The notes under the pieces: model-generated | The model's input: the letters and a program-made list of their open reading frames with translations, nothing else | Told to the model about the DNA's origin: nothing | Database searches by the model: none | Assembly: GCA_030156535.1 (NCBI GenBank) | Contig: JASGMJ010000006.1 | Coordinates: forward strand, 62,001-126,000 | Direction: 5' to 3' | From: Candidatus Sumerlaeota bacterium | Lineage (GTDB): Bacteria > Sumerlaeota > Sumerlaeia > SLMS01 > JAHLLQ01 | DNA length: 64,000 bases | Made by a program: the position numbers and the translations under genes | Shown here: in pieces, positions 60,801 to 64,000 of the stretch | How the letters are laid out: each line of letters starts with the position of its first letter | Position numbering within the stretch: the stretch's first letter is position 1

Positions 60801-61879
60801 CCCTTCTTTCCCTGTAATTCCTGACGAATCTCGTGGATCGAGTTCTCGCCCTTGCCGAGCAGCACCAGCCGCTTCGGAAGGCACGTCAACACCTGGCGCG
60901 CCAGCTCGGAGCCGATCGAGCCACCCGCTCCCGTGATCAGCACCGTCTCGTTGCGCAGGTAGTTTTCGTCCTCGGGGAGCTGCAACCGCACTGCTTCGCG
61001 CCCCAGCAGGTCCTCCAGCTTCACCGCGCGCACCGGGCGCACCTCCACCCGTCCTTCGGCGATGTCGCGCAGGGCGGGAATCATGTGGAACGCCACCCGC
61101 GCGTTCTGGCAATGCCGCACGATCTCGCGCATCATCGCGGGATCGTCCTCGTCCAGCGCGATCAGCACGGTCGTGATTCCGTGCTTCTTCAGCAACTCGG
61201 GGATTTTCTCGATCCGTCCCTCCACGGGAATCCCGTGCAGCGCCGTTCCCACGCGATTGGGCGTCGTCGCCACCGCGCAAACGGGGCGGAACTTCGCGGC
61301 CGCCGAGCGCAAAATCTCGCGCAGCGCCGTCTCCGCCACATCCCCGGCCCCCACGATCAGCGTCGCGGGCGCGTTGTCCTCGACGGAAGACTCGCGGCTC
61401 TCCGACCACAATCGCCGGCTGAATCGAAACCCACCCACCATGAAAATCGAAATGAAGAAGTACATGCCCAGAACGCCAAACGGCACCCGCATCACATGCG
61501 ACGAGGGATCGTTGATGTCCAGGGGCGGCAGGGAAAAGAACGTGGCCCGCGTCTGAACGAACAGACTGAACAGCAGCCAGAAAGCGCCGTGTCCGAGCGC
61601 CGCCAGTCCGATCATTTTCAAGTCCGCCGTCCCCACATAGCGGGGCACGGTCCGGTACAGACCAAAGGCAAACAGCAACCCCACATGCATGAGCACGACC
61701 CACGGCAACAGGGCCAGCATCTGCTCGGCCGCGCCGTAGGCCGGTTCACTCGTCAACGACGGAATCGTGAACTCAAATCGCAGCAGATAGGCCAGCACCC
61801 AGGCCAGCGAAAGCAGCAAAACGTCCACAAAGACGAGAGATGCCTGACGGGTGTTCATCGATTTCAAGGCGCTCATCAT
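57857..61879 (-). CDS. Fusion of a membrane FlaA1/CapD-type nucleotide-sugar dehydratase and two glycosyltransferase modules
   Basis: 1340 residues. Residues 1-160 carry four membrane helices and 170-290 an N-terminal Rossmann domain. Residues 312-600 form a catalytic SDR domain with GAGGSIGS (317-324), SSDK near 435-438 and MGASKR near 446-451, typical of 4,6-dehydratases such as WbpM, PglF and CapD. A linker of about 195 residues (640-835) is mostly Glu, Ala and Pro. Residues 836-1095 look like a degenerate GT-A domain (GGFDESLKYAWEYDAQLRLLD); residues 1100-1340 are GT2 (VVIPVLNR, VVDNGSKDGT, LDSDDQY, NFGEDYDM). An in-frame ATG at 59374 has a GAGAGGACGAG Shine-Dalgarno, so the GT part could also be made alone. 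The start at 61879 has GGGGAGG upstream. The enzyme probably makes and transfers a bacillosamine-like sugar. Confidence 0.85.
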   Translation of the reverse strand: MMSALKSMNTRQASLVFVDVLLLSLAWVLAYLLRFEFTIPSLTSEPAYGAAEQMLALLPWVVLMHVGLLFAFGLYRTVPRYVGTADLKMIGLAALGHGAFWLLFSLFVQTRATFFSLPPLDINDPSSHVMRVPFGVLGMYFFISIFMVGGFRFSRRLWSESRESSVEDNAPATLIVGAGDVAETALREILRSAAAKFRPVCAVATTPNRVGTALHGIPVEGRIEKIPELLKKHGITTVLIALDEDDPAMMREIVRHCQNARVAFHMIPALRDIAEGRVEVRPVRAVKLEDLLGREAVRLQLPEDENYLRNETVLITGAGGSIGSELARQVLTCLPKRLVLLGKGENSIHEIRQELQGKKGETELLAVIADVRDRTAMERVFEDYRPTIVFHAAAHKHVDLMEAQPEEAIKNNVLGTAVVAFLAKRHKARRFVLVSSDKAVRPAGVMGASKRLAELVAFSLAADSETIFQAVRFGNVLGSRGSATRTFERQIAAGGPVTVTHPDVSRYFMTVPEAVSLLLQAGRKRESGLLFLLEMGEPVRIVDLVRQMITLSGLSEGIDVELQYTGLRPGEKLHEDLVTSHEGAESTGIDKVKCTRPRRVPAWEETQELLATLQEQAESHDREGIYRTLREAIPDYHPAQLPELSDAEALEDAVEEAQEALEEAESTTATELEREISDETADEVAEEPPRGAEGDQPDLFAEETAPEVTQEATPDQPGLTPGEPGAEEAGAQTVREGAEEAEPALPAGALAELEGGDFHQDPAQAYPSVEIEQPGFPQDAPETGIGRLDAERPENEPDKEENASEEESLNADLLSGLEGETRADEEPHYTREDEIMSATEGKKPFVFLAILDGVGAEKAKAFLDHLATRAEPDAMLITAGLESDSAVPESLRARTKALPADCVNPPARWNAALALCPEGAILCSVVANLILAEDFVAKVRGVLEGDEQAVLTYVSHIIKSGDKEETVIVHQHEGCPHERFEFGPVMAYKADALRQAGGFDESLKYAWEYDAQLRLLDNGVFLRVAEPVVTVVQPAKEESQAGGLYSPGAGPLGGFSYVFYPAEMDKEVTGAFEKALKRWGAWIDHETLPVPQPATKPEVMASVVIPVLNRVRFIGNAIQKVLEGTFQDFEVIVVDNGSKDGTIDVVNEIAKKDPRVRLLHGKGSSIASALNEAIKASRGKYICQLDSDDQYAPTTLEKMVGHLESHPKCGLAISYYRLMDENANVIEDVDPITHSGYSRNQILRRDGAGALRVFPKAVLEEFGYYDEEHYGNFGEDYDMVVKTGEKYDVDRVHEVLYFYRRHGDNTDVIRDPEMKYKNKNRARQEALRRRIALNRQLKSK
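59355..59395 (-). promoter_or_regulatory. Internal translation start inside the dehydratase-glycosyltransferase gene
   Basis: On the minus strand, GAGAGGACGAGATA stands directly before an ATG at 59374 in the same frame as the large gene. It is located exactly at the end of the acidic linker, at residue 836, where the glycosyltransferase part begins. Confidence 0.5.
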
Positions 61880-62478
61880 GCGGCGCGGCACCTCCCCAAG
61901 GAAACGATCCGGACAACACCGCGATCCTTTCGCCTGACACCGGACGGCTTCAACCATGATTGAACGGCACGCGGCCCGGGTTGCATCCGGGTTCCTCCAA
62001 TCGAGACAAGCGTTGCGGGCCTGCAACGCCGCCGGAGGCTCCCCAGGGGCATCAGCATGGCCTGCGGGCAGACCGCACGCCGTGATTGCAGCCCCGCACC
62101 CGGGTCGCCTTGGCAGGCCATTTCCCGACCAACAGTCAAGAAACGCGGGAATTGTGTTTGAACAGCGCCGCTCCCCCCTCCACGCCGGCTTAAACAAGTG
62201 ACCCCCGGGTGGCTGGGGCACCCGGGGGATCAAGAGACGCTTGCTCAGTGGTAGTATCTTCGCCCGTCCTTACCTGAGCAGCTACCGTGCCAACTCTCGC
62301 CGCAGTGTCTTTCCCATTAGATTATCCCGCTCCTCCACCCATCCCCGCACCCGCCCCGCCTCCTCCCTCACCCCATCCACACAGTCCACACCGCACCAAA
62401 CCCGGAGCCCGCAATTGTGGTTGAGCAGGTGCGGGACCGGCGGTACCCCAAACACCGTTCGACAGGGCAGGAGCCCCG
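61880..62478. other. Divergent gap of 599 bases between the fusion gene and the zinc-ribbon gene
   Basis: No gene is supported. It contains two hairpins: 62202-62211 (CCCCCGGGTG) with 62219-62228, and 62242-62248 (TGCTCAG) with 62274-62280 (CTGAGCA). It should hold promoters for both genes, but no consensus was found. Plus-strand frames inside are low in content and not family-like. Confidence 0.5.
62202..62228. promoter_or_regulatory. Strong GC hairpin in the divergent gap
   Basis: A perfect 10-bp stem around a 7-nt loop, without U tract on either strand. A second stem (TGCTCAG/CTGAGCA, 62242-62248 with 62274-62280) lies 13 bases further on. The pair may be the 5' end of an RNA or a protein binding site; function unknown. 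Confidence 0.45.
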
Positions 62479-62727
62479 ATGCGCGACGCCAACGACATCA
62501 AGCAATCCTACCACTGCGCAAAGTGCCGCAACTCAACGTGCGTCGTACATCACGTTACGATTCCCCGTGACGTCTTCCCCCTGCCCGTCGGACGTTATCT
62601 GATCACGACCTGTTCGCTGTGCGGATACACGGAGTTCTTCGATCAGTCCGTATTCGAACACAACGGCAGCTCCGTTCCCGCAAAAACCACCACCGCCGCG
62701 GAAGACTCCGGCATGGAACCGTCCTGA
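62479..62727 (+). CDS. Small zinc-ribbon nucleic-acid-binding-like protein
   Basis: 82 residues. Two CxxC knuckles (CAKC at 13-16 and CSLC at 46-49) with the ending CGYTEFFD. This matches the zinc_ribbon_13 family, whose members are annotated as nucleic-acid-binding zinc ribbons but have no proven role. AGGAG is five bases before the ATG. The last 25 residues are low-complexity. It lies 13 bases before a lipoprotein gene and could be co-transcribed with it. Confidence 0.75.
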   Translation: MRDANDIKQSYHCAKCRNSTCVVHHVTIPRDVFPLPVGRYLITTCSLCGYTEFFDQSVFEHNGSSVPAKTTTAAEDSGMEPS

Positions 62728-62740
62728 AGGCGTACTGGCC

Positions 62741-63298
62741 ATGAAGCATCAAGCACTGATCCTCACAGGTTTGCTGATTCTGAGCACCGGCTGCACGAGC
62801 ACCCGGGTGCAGCGTATCGGCACGGCGGAATACAACGCCGTGCGCGACCCCGAAGCCGTCCGCCTGTTCCTCGGTGATGTTTCGCGTCCCTACCGCGAAA
62901 TCGCGTGGATCGACTCGTTCTCGGCGGTAGAGAAGGACCGCGAGGTGAAGCGCGAACAGCTCGCCGAGTTGCGCCGCGAGGCCGCCCGCATCGGCGCCGA
63001 CGCCATCATTGAAATCCAGTCGCTGAAGGAAATGCGCCGGGGAATGACCAACGACCCGCGCACCCCCTTTCCCGCCTGGGAGCAGGCGCGCACTGAGATG
63101 AATTTTCTGCGCGGCAAGGCCGTCCGCTTTGTGGAAGAGGAGCAGGCACTCGAACGCGAAGAGGAACGCGCGGGCATGGAACTGATAGCACCGGAGACGG
63201 GCGAAACCCCTTCGGAAACCGCGCTCGACGAGATTCCCGAAGTCCCCGCTCCCCGCGATTCAACCCCCGACCCCGCCCCATCCCGCCCGGGCTACTAA
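62741..63298 (+). CDS. Lipoprotein of unknown function
   Basis: 185 residues with lipobox LSTGC (lipid cysteine at about 18). The mature part has LFLGDVSRPYREIAWIDSF, then a coiled-coil-like charged helix ending in ARIGADAIIEIQ, a pattern common in small bacterial lipoproteins of unknown role (AA..GADAVI). The C-terminal third is Pro/Glu-rich. The gene is close behind the zinc-ribbon gene. Nothing shows a catalytic function. Confidence 0.7.
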   Translation: MKHQALILTGLLILSTGCTSTRVQRIGTAEYNAVRDPEAVRLFLGDVSRPYREIAWIDSFSAVEKDREVKREQLAELRREAARIGADAIIEIQSLKEMRRGMTNDPRTPFPAWEQARTEMNFLRGKAVRFVEEEQALEREEERAGMELIAPETGETPSETALDEIPEVPAPRDSTPDPAPSRPGY

Positions 63299-63418
63299 CG
63301 ACGGCGGCGGCCATTCGGTCAACTTGACGCCAACCCGTGTGCTGCCCCATCTTTTCAAGAATAATCAGGCGACACTGTTTCAAGCGCCTTGTCCCCTTCC
63401 GGAGCCCCCATTCGCATC

Positions 63419-64000
63419 ATGAACAGAAGACTGATCATCGCGATTCTCGCCCTTGTCTTTCTCGGAGTCGTAGCCGCCGTTGCCCTTCTTGTGGGCGGCG
63501 GAGGCTCCACCACCCCGGCCATCCCCGACGACTCCGCGCAGGCCTCCCCGGATTCCGGTGCGGCCCCCGCCAGCAGCCAGGGACGCTACTCCAGAACGGG
63601 CATCCGCGCGAATGCCTCTGACGGCGGGAACGCCGAAGGAGACGCACTGGCTAGTGGCGGGACTCAAAGGCCGCCTGTGCCCGGCGGCGCCGGCGGACTG
63701 GTGCCAAACGCTGCCAACGGCCTCGACACCTCGAAGTACGGGCCTGAGTTCTGGCGCGGCATCAACTTGTTCGACGACCCCGCCAAACTTGAGGAACTGC
63801 TCGAGGAATTCGGCAGCATCGAGGGCCTTTACGCCGCTGCTCCCGCCGACATCCGCCAGCAACTCGTCAACTATCTGCTCTATACCGGCGAATTGCGCGA
63901 GCACCTCGCCGACATCCTCCCCATCGAGACCGACTCCCTCGCCCGCGCCGACATCCTGATGAAAGTCACCCCGGAGGGGTTCTTTGACCCCGAAAACGAG
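63419..64000 (+). CDS. Membrane-anchored protein, N-terminal 194 residues (cut by window end)
   Basis: The frame is open from ATG 63419 to the right edge with no stop codon. MNRRLIIAILALVFLGVVAAVALLV is a signal anchor, followed by a Ser/Gly/Ala/Pro-rich linker (about 30-100) and then a more structured region (LDTSKYGPEFWRGINLFDDPAKLEELLEEFGSIEGLY). The structured part looks helical. The family cannot be named from this fragment. It follows the lipoprotein gene by 120 bases. Confidence 0.65.
   Translation, partial: MNRRLIIAILALVFLGVVAAVALLVGGGGSTTPAIPDDSAQASPDSGAAPASSQGRYSRTGIRANASDGGNAEGDALASGGTQRPPVPGGAGGLVPNAANGLDTSKYGPEFWRGINLFDDPAKLEELLEEFGSIEGLYAAAPADIRQQLVNYLLYTGELREHLADILPIETDSLARADILMKVTPEGFFDPENE

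Noticed and set aside
62241-62280. tRNA-like or U4-like sequence (CTCAGTGGTAG)
   Set aside because: No cloverleaf or anticodon stem can be built, and the snRNA resemblance is coincidental in a bacterium.

Overview
This is a GC-rich bacterial chromosome segment from a cell with an outer-membrane or secretory lifestyle. Lipoproteins, several large Sec-exported proteins and an S13-type D-Ala-D-Ala carboxypeptidase support this. The mixture of RNase J, CdaA/YbbR, an NfeD-flotillin pair, two NtrC-type regulators, dockerin-like and lamin-tail-like extracellular modules and many degenerate Shine-Dalgarno sites fits an uncultured or deep-branching phylum (PVC-adjacent, Hydrogenedentota or Sumerlaeota-like) better than a well-known Proteobacterium. 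This is an impression, not a phylogenetic result. No rRNA, tRNA, CRISPR array, IS element or phage gene was recognised. The window is almost continuously coding: 43 genes, of which the first and last are cut by the window edges.

Layout. 1-13.3 kb: a LEA14-like fragment, purB, inorganic pyrophosphatase with a histone-H1-like tail, a flotillin/NfeD pair, recJ, an MscS channel translationally coupled to a TraB-like protein of unknown function, recA, and an orphan NtrC-like regulator with an altered GAFTGA loop. 13.4-22.7 kb: a GH18-like secreted protein, an M50 protease, two related DUF6812-like proteins, pgk and a DUF1611 protein. 22.8-26.2 kb: an overlapping GAF histidine kinase and sigma54-type response regulator. 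26.5-33.1 kb: pnp, rpsO and two secreted proteins of unknown role. 33.2-43.7 kb: a methyltransferase; a tight cdd-rnj-nudix operon behind a kinase-like gene; dacB; and a run of overlapping or closely spaced genes encoding the c-di-AMP cyclase CdaA, YbbR/CdaR, a PhnD-like binding protein and a histidine kinase. 44-54 kb: a 1304-residue membrane-anchored repeat protein, a histidine kinase overlapping a REC-PAS-GGDEF-EAL protein, and a secreted beta-helix protein ending in TSP3 and dockerin-like repeats. 54.4-64 kb: a fatty acid desaturase, grpE, a membrane-fusion-type lipoprotein, a very large fusion of a nucleotide-sugar dehydratase with two glycosyltransferase modules, a zinc-ribbon protein, a lipoprotein and a membrane-anchored fragment.

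How the parts relate. Housekeeping genes (purB, ppa, recJ, recA, pgk, pnp, rpsO, rnj, cdd, grpE) alternate with envelope and signalling genes. Signalling is dense: three histidine kinases, two NtrC-type regulators, a c-di-AMP synthase and a dual c-di-GMP enzyme. The most unusual arrangements are the c-di-AMP synthase genes linked to a periplasmic binding protein and histidine kinase, the MscS-TraB-like coupled pair, and the dehydratase-glycosyltransferase fusion with an internal ribosome-binding site. Gene boundaries are usually marked by clear hairpin terminators, listed below.
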